A stretch of 64,000 nt of DNA from Burkholderiales bacterium 39-55-53 (GTDB taxonomy: Bacteria; Pseudomonadota; Gammaproteobacteria; Burkholderiales; Burkholderiaceae_C): the NCBI GenBank assembly GCA_002282445.1, contig NCJK01000005.1:62001-126000 (forward strand), written 5' to 3'. Under the pieces are notes generated by a model. The model was not told the origin of the DNA, did not search any database, and worked only from the letters and a program-made list of their open reading frames with translations. Position 1 is the stretch's first letter; the number at the start of each line of letters is the position of its first letter. The translations under genes and the position numbers were made by a program. This document shows positions 54,393 to 63,847 of this stretch, piece by piece.

Positions 54393-55706
54393 TCAGCCTT
54401 GCTGACCCATCAATTCGTCGAACGAAATTGCTTTGGCGTTGACCTTGGCTTTAGACAAGATGAAGTCAGTCACGTTGTTTTCAATGACGATGGCTTCAAC
54501 TTCGCCCAAACGGCTCATGTCGCTGTAGTACCAACGCACCACGTCGGCGGGCTTCTCGTAGCTCGATGCCAACTCTTCGATGTGGGCTTTGATTTGATCT
54601 GCCGTGGCTTGCAAGTTGTTGGCGCGAACCAAGTCAGCCACCACCAAGCCCATACGCACACGCTTTTCAGCTTGTGGACGGAAGATGTCGTCAGGGATAG
54701 GCGCTTTGTCAGCGTCTTTGATGCCGCGTTGCTTGAGGTCAGCGCGAGCGCCTTCAACCATGCGCTCGAGCTCAGCTTGCACGCTGGCGTTAGGCAAATC
54801 GAGTTCGGCTTTTGTAGCCACTGCGTCCAACGCAGCTTGCTTATTGCGACCCAACAAACGGAACTTCACTTCGCGTTCCAAGTTTTTCTTGATGTCAGCG
54901 CGCAAGCCAGCAACTGTGGCATCAGCCACGCCCAAAGACTTGGCCAATTCGTCGGTCACTTCTGGCAAGTGAGTGGCTTCGACTTTCTTCAAAGTCACCA
55001 AGAAGTCAGACTGTTTGCCAGCCACTTCTTTGCCGTGGTAATCGGCGGGGAAGCTCAATGGGAAGGTCTTGCTTTCGCCAGACTTCATGCCGCGCACAGC
55101 ATCTTCAAATTCTTTGAGCATTTGGCCTTCGCCGAGCAAGAACTGGAAGTCTTCGGCTTTGCCGCCTTGGAATGGCTCGCCGTCGATCTTGCCTTCGAAG
55201 TCGATGGTCACGCGGTCGCCGTCAGCGGCAGCGCCGTCAGCAGAGCGTTGAGCGAATGTGCGGCGTTGCTTGCGCAAGATGTCGATGGTTTTGTCGATGG
55301 CAGCGTCTGTCACTTCGGAAGACACAGTTTCCACTTCAACGCTGCCCATGTCGGCAAATTTCACCTCTGGGTACACCTCGAAGATGGCGTCGAATTGCAT
55401 TTGGCCTTCTGGTGCGCCTTCTTTTTCAGTGATGCGAGGTTGACCAGCAACGCGCAACTTGGCTTCGTTGGCGGCCAATTGGAACGCTTCGCCCACTTTG
55501 TCGTTCATCACTTCGAATTGGGTGGAATATCCGTAGCGTTGGGCCACGATGTTCATTGGCACTTTGCCTGGACGGAAGCCGTCAATCTTGACTTGGCGTG
55601 CCACGCGCTTCAAACGCACGTCCACTTCTTTGGTAATCACATCTACGGGCAAGCTCAAAGTGATCTTGCGTTCCAGTTTTTCCAAAGTTTCAACGGTCAC
55701 AGCCAT
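54393..55706 (-). CDS. tig: Trigger factor
   Basis: A 437-residue ribosome-bound chaperone and prolyl isomerase. The N-terminal ribosome-binding domain includes the signature [16 protein letters not shown] motif (seen as [11 protein letters not shown]), the PPIase domain is about 150-245 ([19 protein letters not shown]), and the C-terminal arms are helical and charged. It binds nascent chains at the ribosome exit. tRNA-Leu(UAG) lies upstream and clpP follows after 20 bases. Confidence 0.96.
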   Translation of the reverse strand: MAVTVETLEKLERKITLSLPVDVITKEVDVRLKRVARQVKIDGFRPGKVPMNIVAQRYGYSTQFEVMNDKVGEAFQLAANEAKLRVAGQPRITEKEGAPEGQMQFDAIFEVYPEVKFADMGSVEVETVSSEVTDAAIDKTIDILRKQRRTFAQRSADGAAADGDRVTIDFEGKIDGEPFQGGKAEDFQFLLGEGQMLKEFEDAVRGMKSGESKTFPLSFPADYHGKEVAGKQSDFLVTLKKVEATHLPEVTDELAKSLGVADATVAGLRADIKKNLEREVKFRLLGRNKQAALDAVATKAELDLPNASVQAELERMVEGARADLKQRGIKDADKAPIPDDIFRPQAEKRVRMGLVVADLVRANNLQATADQIKAHIEELASSYEKPADVVRWYYSDMSRLGEVEAIVIENNVTDFILSKAKVNAKAISFDELMGQQG

Positions 55707-55764
55707 GTATTTCTCCTAATTTGGCAGGGTCAAGCGGCCACAAGGCAGCTTGCTATCAATCAAG

Positions 55765-55851
55765 TGGTGCGCGGGGCGGGACTCGAACCCGCACATCCTT
55801 GCGGACGTCAGGACCTAAACCTGGTGCGTCTACCAATTTCGCCACCCGCGC
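55765..55851 (-). tRNA. tRNA-Leu (UAG)
   Basis: The 87-base gene begins GCGCGGG and ends CCCGCGCACCA with CCA encoded. The anticodon loop TTTAGGT gives UAG, and the long variable arm (TGACGTCCGCAAGGATG) marks a type II tRNA. Confidence 0.95.
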
Positions 55852-55862
55852 GGGTTTCTAAA

Positions 55863-55892
55863 TAACAACGGGTGGTCAGGTAGACCACCCGC
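55863..55892 (-). terminator. Terminator of the RND pump genes
   Basis: On the minus strand CGGGTGGTC and GACCACCCG pair over nine bases around a five-base loop, followed by TTGTTATT. It lies 11 bases after the permease stop. Confidence 0.65.
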
Positions 55893-55902
55893 TTGAAATC
55901 GG

Positions 55903-58900
55903 TCAGCTTGCCATTTTAGACGGCTTTTCGACCTTAAACCACGCCGCGTACATTGCCGGCAGTGCAAGAAGTGTCAATACCGTGGCCACGATGAGGCCGC
56001 CCATGATGGCAACCGCCATGGGACCCCAAAAAACGCTGCGGGTGAGCGGAATCATGGCCAATACAGCAGCCGCAGCCGTCAACACAATGGGGCGTAAACG
56101 ACGCACGGCTGACTCCACAATCGCCTCCCATGCAGGCACACCATTGGCTCGGTCCTGCTCGATTTGGTCAATCAAGATGACCGAGTTGCGCTGAATCATG
56201 CCCATCAAGGCGATCACGCCGAGCAAAGCCACAAAACCGAATGGACGGTTGAGTGTCAGCAACGCGCCAGCCACACCCGCCAAACCCAAAGGCCCTGTCA
56301 AAAACACCAACATGGCGCGGCTAAAACTTTGCAGTTGCAACATCAAGAGTGTGAAAGTGATGAACAGCATCACGGGCATGCCTGCAGAAATGGAGCTGGA
56401 ACCTTTAGAGCTTTCCTCCACCGCGCCCGCCACCTCAATGCGGTAATTTGCACCCTCTGATTGCGCCCACTTGGCTTCGAGTTGCTTGAGTTCGGGTAGA
56501 AGCTGCGACGTCACAGTTGCGCCTTGCAGACCTTCGATGATGTCGCACTGCACGGTGATAGCATATTCACGCCCCTCACGCCACATGACGCCAGGCTCCC
56601 ATGTGAAATTCAATTTGGCGATCTGCGCCAGAGGAATCATGCGACCAGAACTAGTGGGCACATAGGCATTGCCTAAGTCTGTGATGGCATCACGCTCTTC
56701 CAAGGGTTGGCGCAGCACGATGTCAATCAACTTGGTGTCTTCGCGGAAGTGCTCCACTGTTGAGCCCACCAACAAAGTACGAACGGCCTGCGCGATGGAC
56801 TGATTACTCACGCCCAAGTTGCGAGCCTTGGCTTGATCGACATCCAAACTGATGGTTTTGACGTTCTCGTTCCAGTTGTCATTCGTGCCTCGCGTCGCGG
56901 TGTTGGCGCGCATCACCACTTTGACTTCCTCTGCCCGCGTACGCAGCACCTTGGGATCAGGGCCCACCACGCGGAACTGCACTGGGTAGGGCACTGGCGG
57001 GCCATTGGGCAAGAGCTTCACACGGGCGCGCACTTCTGGAAACTCCTGCGCCAGCATCGTGGGCCACGCCAAGCGCAAAGACTCACGTAACTTCAAGTCA
57101 TCTGGCACAACGATGATTTGCGAGACGTTGGACTGAGGAAACACTTGATCAAGCGGCAAATAGAAACGTGGTGCACCTGAACCGATCCAAGTGCTCACTG
57201 TTTGTACGCCCTGCTCTTTGAGCAATCGCTGCTCCACCGCCTTGGTCACGGCTTCGTTCTGCTTGAATGAGGTTCCTTCGGGAAACCAGAGGTCCACCAA
57301 GATTTCAGGACGCGCTGAATCAGGGAAGAACTGCTGCTGCACGCGCCCCATTCCCACCAAACCCAAGGCAAAAAGCAACAAAGTAATGCCAATAGCTTTC
57401 CAGCGGTATTCCACACACCACGTCACCGCGGCGCGAAAGCGTTTGTAAAAAGGACTGTCGAATAACTCATGCTCACCGCCATGCTCAGCATGTGGTTTGA
57501 CTTTTAAAAGCAAGGTTCCCAAATAAGGCACGAAGTACACCGACACCCACCAGCTCAAAACCAACGCGATCACTGTGACCGCAAAAATTGCAAAGGTGTA
57601 TTCGCCCACGGTGGACTTGGCCATGCCGATGGGCAAGAAACCCGCCGCTGTGATGAGCGTGCCCGTCAACATGGGCATGGCCGTCACTTCGTACGCGAAG
57701 GTGGCAGCACGGATACGGTCGTAACCCTCCTCCATCTTGCGCACCATCATCTCCACCGCAATGATGGCGTCGTCCACCAAAAGGCCCAAAGCAATGATGA
57801 GTGAGCCCAATGAGATTTTGTGCAGTCCAATGCCCCAATAGTTCATGGCCAAAAACGTCATGGCCAGCACCAAAGGAATCGTGATGGCCACCACCAAACC
57901 TGGGCGCACATCCACATACCAACCGTAACGACCACCTTTGTGCAGTCCGAGCGCCACAAAGCTGACCGCCAACACAATCAAGACGGCTTCAATCAGCACG
58001 CGCACAAATTCACCCACTGACTTTGCGACCGCCTTGGGTTGGTCTTGAACTTGCGCCAAGGTCACGCCTGCGGGTAGGGTTTTCTCAATGCGTGCGGTGG
58101 CCACTTCAAGCGCCTTGCCCAACGCAATGATGTCGCCGCCTTTGGCCATCGACACACCCAATGCAATGACTGGTTTACCTTGGTGGTGAACCTTCACCAC
58201 AGCAGGATCCGCATAGCCACGCTTGACAGTCGCTATGTCACCCAGCTTTACCTGCTGACCAGAGCTGCCGCGAATAGGCATGGCGCGTAACTGGTCTTCG
58301 GTCTTGAACTGTCCATCAATGCGCACTTGCAACACATCGATCGGGGTTTGAATCGTGCCTGCATTTTCGATGGCATTTTCTTGCCCCAACTGGGAGAGAA
58401 CAGCACTCAGATCGAGCCCCAATTGCACCAACCGCTTTTGAGGGATCTCAACAAAGATCTTTTCGTCCTGCACACCAAACTGCTCAACTTTGGCGACATC
58501 TTTGACGCGCAAGAGTTGCTGACGCACATCGTCAGCAAACTTCTTCACCTCTGCGGGGTTGAAGCCGGGTGCATCCAAAGCGTAAATCACGCCAAACACA
58601 TCACCAAACTCATCGTTGAAAAAAGGTCCCTGGACACCTTGCGGCAAGGTGTAGCGGATATCGCCAATCTTTTTGCGCACGGAGTACCAAACATTGGGGA
58701 CATCTGCCGGCTTGGAATAGTCCTTGATTTGGAAAATGATTTGCGACTCGCCCGGCTTGGAGTAGCTGCGAATTTTGTCGGCATAGGGCACCTCTTGCAG
58801 CGTGCGCTCCAACTTGTCTGTGACTTGCTCAGCCACTTGTTGCGCAGTCGCACCAGGCCAATACGTTCGAACCACCATGGCACGGAAGGTAAAAGGTGGG

Positions 58901-59025
58901 TCTTCGTCTTGCCCTAACTGAAAGTAGGACGCCATGCCGAGAACCATCAGCACAACCATGAGGTAACGCGTCAGTGCGGGGTGGTCAATGGCCCACTTTG
59001 AGAGATTGAACTTTTCCATGCTCAT
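55903..59025 (-). CDS. RND efflux transporter permease
   Basis: A protein of about 1040 residues with the RND layout: an N-terminal membrane helix (LTRYLMVVLMVLGMASYF), two large periplasmic loops and two six-helix bundles. Motifs such as GLLVDDAIIAVEMMVRKMEEG and NSVILIDQIEQDRANG carry the proton-relay region. It belongs to the hydrophobe/amphiphile (HAE1-like) type. Three in-frame ATGs (59043, 59025, 59019) compete; I take 59025. The adaptor gene overlaps or abuts upstream. No outer-membrane factor is in this window. Confidence 0.93.
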   Translation of the reverse strand: MSMEKFNLSKWAIDHPALTRYLMVVLMVLGMASYFQLGQDEDPPFTFRAMVVRTYWPGATAQQVAEQVTDKLERTLQEVPYADKIRSYSKPGESQIIFQIKDYSKPADVPNVWYSVRKKIGDIRYTLPQGVQGPFFNDEFGDVFGVIYALDAPGFNPAEVKKFADDVRQQLLRVKDVAKVEQFGVQDEKIFVEIPQKRLVQLGLDLSAVLSQLGQENAIENAGTIQTPIDVLQVRIDGQFKTEDQLRAMPIRGSSGQQVKLGDIATVKRGYADPAVVKVHHQGKPVIALGVSMAKGGDIIALGKALEVATARIEKTLPAGVTLAQVQDQPKAVAKSVGEFVRVLIEAVLIVLAVSFVALGLHKGGRYGWYVDVRPGLVVAITIPLVLAMTFLAMNYWGIGLHKISLGSLIIALGLLVDDAIIAVEMMVRKMEEGYDRIRAATFAYEVTAMPMLTGTLITAAGFLPIGMAKSTVGEYTFAIFAVTVIALVLSWWVSVYFVPYLGTLLLKVKPHAEHGGEHELFDSPFYKRFRAAVTWCVEYRWKAIGITLLLFALGLVGMGRVQQQFFPDSARPEILVDLWFPEGTSFKQNEAVTKAVEQRLLKEQGVQTVSTWIGSGAPRFYLPLDQVFPQSNVSQIIVVPDDLKLRESLRLAWPTMLAQEFPEVRARVKLLPNGPPVPYPVQFRVVGPDPKVLRTRAEEVKVVMRANTATRGTNDNWNENVKTISLDVDQAKARNLGVSNQSIAQAVRTLLVGSTVEHFREDTKLIDIVLRQPLEERDAITDLGNAYVPTSSGRMIPLAQIAKLNFTWEPGVMWREGREYAITVQCDIIEGLQGATVTSQLLPELKQLEAKWAQSEGANYRIEVAGAVEESSKGSSSISAGMPVMLFITFTLLMLQLQSFSRAMLVFLTGPLGLAGVAGALLTLNRPFGFVALLGVIALMGMIQRNSVILIDQIEQDRANGVPAWEAIVESAVRRLRPIVLTAAAAVLAMIPLTRSVFWGPMAVAIMGGLIVATVLTLLALPAMYAAWFKVEKPSKMAS

Positions 59026-59026
59026 C

Positions 59027-60121
59027 TCACTTGGCTGCGCCAAAGATCGACACTTTCTGGCCCGCAGTCAAAACGTGCACCCCGGACAACACCACTTGGT
59101 CACCGTTTTGCAGGCCTGAATCCACCACAGCATCGTTGCCATCAGCCGTAGTCACTTGAATGAGTTGTGATTTGACGGTCATGGTGGCAGGGTCTAGCAC
59201 CCAGACCGATGTGGCACCGGCTTCGGTACGCAAAGCACTGGTGGGCAATTTAATGCGAGGGGTTTCACCCTTCAGATTGGCAGCTCTTAAGCTGACGGTC
59301 ACAGTAGAACCCAAGACGGGGGTTGCATCCTTAGGCAAAGCCGCCTTCACCACAAAGGTGCGGGTGATGGCGTCGGCGCTGGCAGACACATCGCGCACTT
59401 TGGCTTCTATGGTTTTTCCATCTGTCCATTGACGCACGTCGACCACCACACCAGCCTTGAGAGAAGCCAGCTTATCTTCAGAGACTGAGAAAATCACATC
59501 ACGTGGACCATCCAAAGCCAAACGCATCACAGGCTGACCTGCAGCCACCACTTGCCCAGCAGACGCGTCAACCGAGGTGATAACACCGGAACCATCGGCC
59601 AATAAATGCGTGTAATTGGATTGATTACCTTGCACCGTACTTTGCGCCTGCGCCTGTCGCCATTGCGCATGTGCAGCTTTGTCGGCGGCTTGGCGACGCT
59701 CTAGCTCTGCCGAGCTGATGAAGCCCTGTTCAAACAAGCTTTGGAATCTCTTGAGATCAGCTGCGACAACATCACGGTTACTTTGCGCAGCGATCAACTG
59801 TGCGGCAGCAGCGTCTGCAGCGACGCGGTAGTCTTGCGGGTCAATTTGTGCCAGCAACTGGCCTGCCTTGACGCGTTGACCAAGTTCGGCTTGGCGTGCA
59901 ATGAGCTTGCCGCCCACACGAAACCCCAGCGTTGATTCGGTGCGAGCACGCACCTCACCGGAAAACTCCAGATCAAACCTCGTCGCAGATGCTGCCACAG
60001 TCAACACTTTGACGGCTCGAACTGGATCTTGTTCTGGTGGCGCTTTGCTGCACCCGGCAAAAATGACCATGCTGATCAGAGTCAAGAGCCAACGCTTAGA
60101 AATGTGAGGAGTGGGAATCAT
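59027..60121 (-). CDS. RND efflux periplasmic adaptor (membrane fusion) protein
   Basis: A 364-residue lipoprotein-like adaptor. The signal ends LISMVIFAGCSKAP, with a lipobox Cys at about residue 24. The barrel-sandwich part includes VGGKLIARQAELGQRVKAGQ and DASAGQVVAAGQPVMRL flanking a coiled-coil hairpin (about 95-160). The membrane-proximal domain is at the C-terminus (VVLSGVHVLTAGQKVSIFG). It links the permease to an outer-membrane channel. Its stop lies inside the start region of the permease gene. Confidence 0.93.
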   Translation of the reverse strand: MIPTPHISKRWLLTLISMVIFAGCSKAPPEQDPVRAVKVLTVAASATRFDLEFSGEVRARTESTLGFRVGGKLIARQAELGQRVKAGQLLAQIDPQDYRVAADAAAAQLIAAQSNRDVVAADLKRFQSLFEQGFISSAELERRQAADKAAHAQWRQAQAQSTVQGNQSNYTHLLADGSGVITSVDASAGQVVAAGQPVMRLALDGPRDVIFSVSEDKLASLKAGVVVDVRQWTDGKTIEAKVRDVSASADAITRTFVVKAALPKDATPVLGSTVTVSLRAANLKGETPRIKLPTSALRTEAGATSVWVLDPATMTVKSQLIQVTTADGNDAVVDSGLQNGDQVVLSGVHVLTAGQKVSIFGAAK

Positions 60122-60215
60122 AAAGTCTTCAAAATATTAATGACTGATTGGTTAGTAATGTAACTTATCTCAATTACCCCTGTATTTACAAGGGGGAGCG
60201 ACAATCTACTCAGAT
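60122..60215. promoter_or_regulatory. Divergent promoter region of RND pump and hpnC
   Basis: This 94-base gap holds both promoters. TGACTGATTGGTTAGTAA at 60141-60158 is an imperfect dyad next to the pump start and could be a repressor site; the match is weak. No regulator gene is adjacent. GGGGGAG at about 60190 is too far from the hpnC ATG to be a usual Shine-Dalgarno. Confidence 0.3.
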
Positions 60216-60995
60216 ATGTCCAGCATCGATCACTACGAAAACTTCCCTGTTGCCTCTTGGCTATGCCCTGCTCGGTTGCGACCAGCCGTTGCAGCGCTGT
60301 ATCACTTTGCCCGTACTGCTGACGATTTGGCAGATGAAGGGAATGAGCCAGCACACCACCGACTAGATGCTTTGGGCGAATACCGCGCAGACCTGCAAAA
60401 CTGCTTGAGCCAAGCCAATATCGAGAGTGTGCGTTGGCCGCATGTGTTTGGTCCTTTGCGATTGGCGGCCCATCAATGCCAACTCCCTGCGCAACCCTTA
60501 TTCGACTTGCTCGATGCGTTTGAACAAGATGTGGTCTACACCAGCGTAGGCCAAGGCTATCGCAACCGTGCTGAATTGTTGGATTACTGCCGGCGTTCGG
60601 CCAACCCTGTGGGGCGCTTGATGCTGCATTTGTATGGTGTGAACGACGCCACATCGCTTGCCCAAAGCGATGCCATCTGCACGGCCTTGCAGCTGATTAA
60701 CTTTTGGCAAGACATCGCTGACGATTTACGCCGTGGCCGCGACTATTTGCCAGAGGGCCACACCCTGTCAGAAGAACTTCACTTTGCACGCGAATTGATG
60801 CTGCAAGGTGCACCCTTGGTGCATCGCGTCAAGGGCCGTGCAGGCTGGGAATTGCGCGCCGTCGTGCAGGGTGGACTTCGCATCTTGGACAAGCTGGATA
60901 CACGAGGTGAAACCAGCCATCACACACAACTGGCCCGTCCCACCCTACACAAGCCAGACTTCATCCGCATAGCTTGGCGCTGCATTCGTATGTGA
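60216..60995 (+). CDS. hpnC: Squalene synthase HpnC (hydroxysqualene synthase)
   Basis: A 259-residue squalene/phytoene synthase family enzyme. The first Asp-rich motif is ARTADDLADE near residue 33 and the second is FWQDIADDLRRGRDYLP near residue 168. HpnC converts presqualene diphosphate to hydroxysqualene. It is followed after 60 bases by hpnD. The assignment rests on the three-gene order hpnC-hpnD-hpnE. Confidence 0.92.
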   Translation: MSSIDHYENFPVASWLCPARLRPAVAALYHFARTADDLADEGNEPAHHRLDALGEYRADLQNCLSQANIESVRWPHVFGPLRLAAHQCQLPAQPLFDLLDAFEQDVVYTSVGQGYRNRAELLDYCRRSANPVGRLMLHLYGVNDATSLAQSDAICTALQLINFWQDIADDLRRGRDYLPEGHTLSEELHFARELMLQGAPLVHRVKGRAGWELRAVVQGGLRILDKLDTRGETSHHTQLARPTLHKPDFIRIAWRCIRM

Positions 60996-61055
60996 GGTGA
61001 TCTCAAGTGGGGCTATCGCAGGGCCGACACCAGCGTATCCGATAATCGGACAGAC

Positions 61056-61895
61056 ATGACACCTCAAGACTACGTTCAGCAAAAAGCTTCCGCCTCGGGC
61101 AGCAGCTTTTATTACGCATTTTTATTCCTTCCTCCACAACGCCGCACGGCCATTACCGCGTTTTATGCGTTTTGTCGCGAAGTCGACGATGTGGTGGACG
61201 AAGTGAGCGACCCAGGCGTGGCCGCCAGCAAACTGGCTTGGTGGCACAACGAGGTGCGACAAGCCTTTGCAGGCCAACCGAATCACCCCGTCACGCAAGC
61301 ACTGATACCTCATGTGTCAGAGTTCGGCATTGAAGAAGCCTCATTGCAATCCGTCATTGACGGCTGCGAGTTGGACCTGACACAAACCCGCTACCTTGAC
61401 TACCCCAACCTCACCCGCTATTGCCACTTGGTGGCAGGCGTGGTGGGCGAAGTCTCCGCTAAGATTTTTGGGCAAACCGAGTTGGCCACCACCGCTTATG
61501 CCCACAAACTAGGCCAAGCATTTCAGCTCACCAACATCATCCGAGACGTAGGTGAAGACGCTCTGCGGGGACGCATTTACCTGCCCGTGACCGAGCTGCA
61601 GCAGTTCGATGTGAAAGCCCACGAAATTTTGAACCGCGTTGACTCGGATCGTTTTCAAGCACTCATGCAATTCCAAGCTGCACGTGCACACGCTTTGTAT
61701 GACGAAGCATTCGCACTGCTGCCCGCGAACGACTGGAAGCACCAAAAACCAGGTCTGATGATGGCCAGTATTTACCGCACCTTGTTGCGAGAAATTGAAG
61801 CCAAGAAGTTTCCAGTGCTCACACAACGTGTGGCCCTCACACCGCTGCGCAAACTTTGGCTCGCTTGGAAGATGCAAGCTTTGGGGCGCTTCTAA
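61056..61895 (+). CDS. hpnD: Presqualene diphosphate synthase HpnD
   Basis: A 279-residue trans-isoprenyl synthase that condenses two farnesyl diphosphates into presqualene diphosphate. Asp-rich motifs are CREVDDVVDEVSD near residue 45 and LTNIIRDVGEDALRGRIYLP near residue 165. YCHLVAGVVGEVSAKIFG is typical of the family. It precedes hpnE, whose start lies 17 bases after the stop. Confidence 0.93.
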   Translation: MTPQDYVQQKASASGSSFYYAFLFLPPQRRTAITAFYAFCREVDDVVDEVSDPGVAASKLAWWHNEVRQAFAGQPNHPVTQALIPHVSEFGIEEASLQSVIDGCELDLTQTRYLDYPNLTRYCHLVAGVVGEVSAKIFGQTELATTAYAHKLGQAFQLTNIIRDVGEDALRGRIYLPVTELQQFDVKAHEILNRVDSDRFQALMQFQAARAHALYDEAFALLPANDWKHQKPGLMMASIYRTLLREIEAKKFPVLTQRVALTPLRKLWLAWKMQALGRF

Positions 61896-61912
61896 ATTTC
61901 ATTGAGCCCAAC

Positions 61913-63178
61913 ATGAAGCAACTGACCATCGTGGGCGCAGGCTGGGCAGGTTTGGCGGCGGCTGTCGCAGCCACTCAAGCGGGATGGCATGTGCAGTTGT
62001 TTGAAGCAGCCAACACGGCGGGTGGTCGTGCACGCAGATTGCCACAAAGTTTTGCAGGCCAGCCTTTAGACAATGGCCAACACATCCTCATTGGTGCTTA
62101 TCACGACACACTGGCTTTGATGCGCACAGTGGGCCTCAACCCAGACGATCTGCTGCAACGCCTGCAGCTTGATTTGCGATATGCCGACGGCCAAGGCCTG
62201 AGTTTGCCAGACTGGCCTGCACCACTCAACTTGCTCGCAGGCATTAGCACCGCACGGGGATGGAGCCTCAAAGACAAAACCAGCCTCATCCAAGCAGCGT
62301 GGGGTTGGCAACGCGCGAAGTTTGAATGCGACCTCACATGGACAGTTGCTCAACTCTGCCAGGTCACTGAATTGAGCCCACGTGTGACAACGCAGCTCAT
62401 CGAGCCCTTGTGTTTGTCTGCATTGAACACACCCTTGCATGAAGCCAGTGCCACTGTGTTTTTGCGCGTGTTGCGTGACGCACTTCTTGGCGGCGCAGGT
62501 AGCTCTGACCTGTTGGTTCCTCGGGTGGATTTGAGCGGATTGCTGCCTGATGCCTGCTTGAAGTGGCTCAGCGCGCATGGGGCACTGATTCATCTTGGCA
62601 AACGCGTCTCGGCTTCACAGGTGGAAGAGTTTCAGCACAACGCATCGCCAGTGTTGCTGGCTTGCCCTCCGTGGGAAGCTGCGCGACTGACTGCAAACAT
62701 TGCTCCTCTGTGGGCTGAGCAATGTGCAGCCCTGACACACACCTCCATCGCCACTGTGTACTTGCATTGCAAAGATGAGCGCTTCGCAGGTCTATCGCAG
62801 CCCATGGTGGCAATGCACAGCGGACCAGAAACCCCCGCGCAGTTTGTGTTTGACAAAGGTGTGCTCTCTGGCCAGAAAGGCTTATTGGCCGCTGTGGCGA
62901 GTGCATGTGCCACAGAACGCGATGAACTGACAACACAAGTACATGCCCAAGTGAGCGAACAAGTTGGGCTCCATCAGTTAGAGGTCATTCAAACCGTGGT
63001 CGAAAAGCGGGCCACGCTTGCATGCACACCAAGGCTTAACAGGCCTGAGCCGTTTGTAGCAGCCCACCTCTGGGCCTGCGGTGATTACATCCGCGGCCCC
63101 TACCCTTCCACCCTTGAAGGCGCTGTCCGCTCAGGCCAACAAGTGGTCACACAACTCAGCCAAGTGACTCACGGTTAA
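61913..63178 (+). CDS. hpnE: Hydroxysqualene dehydroxylase HpnE
   Basis: A 421-residue FAD-dependent oxidoreductase that reduces hydroxysqualene to squalene. The start at 61913 places the dinucleotide motif VGAGWAGLAAAVAATQAG close to the N-terminus; a longer frame from 61856 overlaps hpnD. NTAGGRARRLPQ, DNGQHILIGAYHDTL and [20 protein letters not shown] complete the flavin site. The last 48 bases are antisense to the HAD gene. No hopene cyclase follows within the window. Confidence 0.93.
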   Translation: MKQLTIVGAGWAGLAAAVAATQAGWHVQLFEAANTAGGRARRLPQSFAGQPLDNGQHILIGAYHDTLALMRTVGLNPDDLLQRLQLDLRYADGQGLSLPDWPAPLNLLAGISTARGWSLKDKTSLIQAAWGWQRAKFECDLTWTVAQLCQVTELSPRVTTQLIEPLCLSALNTPLHEASATVFLRVLRDALLGGAGSSDLLVPRVDLSGLLPDACLKWLSAHGALIHLGKRVSASQVEEFQHNASPVLLACPPWEAARLTANIAPLWAEQCAALTHTSIATVYLHCKDERFAGLSQPMVAMHSGPETPAQFVFDKGVLSGQKGLLAAVASACATERDELTTQVHAQVSEQVGLHQLEVIQTVVEKRATLACTPRLNRPEPFVAAHLWACGDYIRGPYPSTLEGAVRSGQQVVTQLSQVTHG

Positions 63179-63826
63179 GGGTTGAGCCACTTCGTGCGGC
63201 CAATCATGGCCTTGTGTATTGACCCACGCGGTTTGCATGCCCGCATTCATGGCCCCAAGTACATCGGTGGTCGCGTCATCGCCTACATGCAGCACCGCTT
63301 CAGCAGCCAAACTTAATTGCGCTGCGGCTGCATGAAAAATACGTGGGTCCGGCTTGGCCACACCAAACAAGCGCGCACTCACAGACGCTTTGAAATACGG
63401 GCCTGCCGCTGTGCGAAACACATCGGCATTGCCATTGGACAAGCCGACCAACGGGTAGCGAGCGGCCAAACGCTCAAGGGCTTGCTCAACACCGTCATAG
63501 AGCGTGACGTTTTGACGCTCAGCAAAGAACACCTCAAACGCTTCATCAGCCAAATACGCCGATTCACCCGCGCGAATCAGACTTTCGCGGATGGACTCGC
63601 GCCGCAAGAAACTCAAGTCATGTGCCTTGTCTGCATGGCGTTGGTTCACTTCTGTGCGGATACGCTTTTTGACCTCGGCATCAGAACAAAGTTGCGCTGT
63701 TTGTGGCGCATGGACTTCTAACCAATCATGCAAAACCACCTCAGCACGCGCGATGGTTGGCCAGACTGGCCACAAAGTGTCGTCAAGGTCTAAGGTTATG
63801 GCTTGAATTTTGGAAAGATTGAGCAT
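63131..63826 (-). CDS. HAD-family hydrolase (subfamily IA)
   Basis: A 231-residue phosphatase-like protein. Motif I is [14 protein letters not shown], motif II is [10 protein letters not shown], motif III has [10 protein letters not shown], and motif IV is [18 protein letters not shown]. The substrate is unknown; length and cap are like phosphoglycolate/nucleotide phosphatases. The 3' end overlaps hpnE in antisense. It is divergent from hemH by 21 bases. Confidence 0.88.
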   Translation of the reverse strand: MLNLSKIQAITLDLDDTLWPVWPTIARAEVVLHDWLEVHAPQTAQLCSDAEVKKRIRTEVNQRHADKAHDLSFLRRESIRESLIRAGESAYLADEAFEVFFAERQNVTLYDGVEQALERLAARYPLVGLSNGNADVFRTAAGPYFKASVSARLFGVAKPDPRIFHAAAAQLSLAAEAVLHVGDDATTDVLGAMNAGMQTAWVNTQGHDWPHEVAQPLTVSHLAELCDHLLA

Positions 63827-63847
63827 GCTAGGCGAGAATACAGGGCT

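Noticed and set aside
54354..55865. 503-codon open frame on the plus strand opposite tig
   Set aside because: The minus strand encodes a complete trigger factor with conserved motifs. The open frame follows from codon bias and has no recognisable domain.
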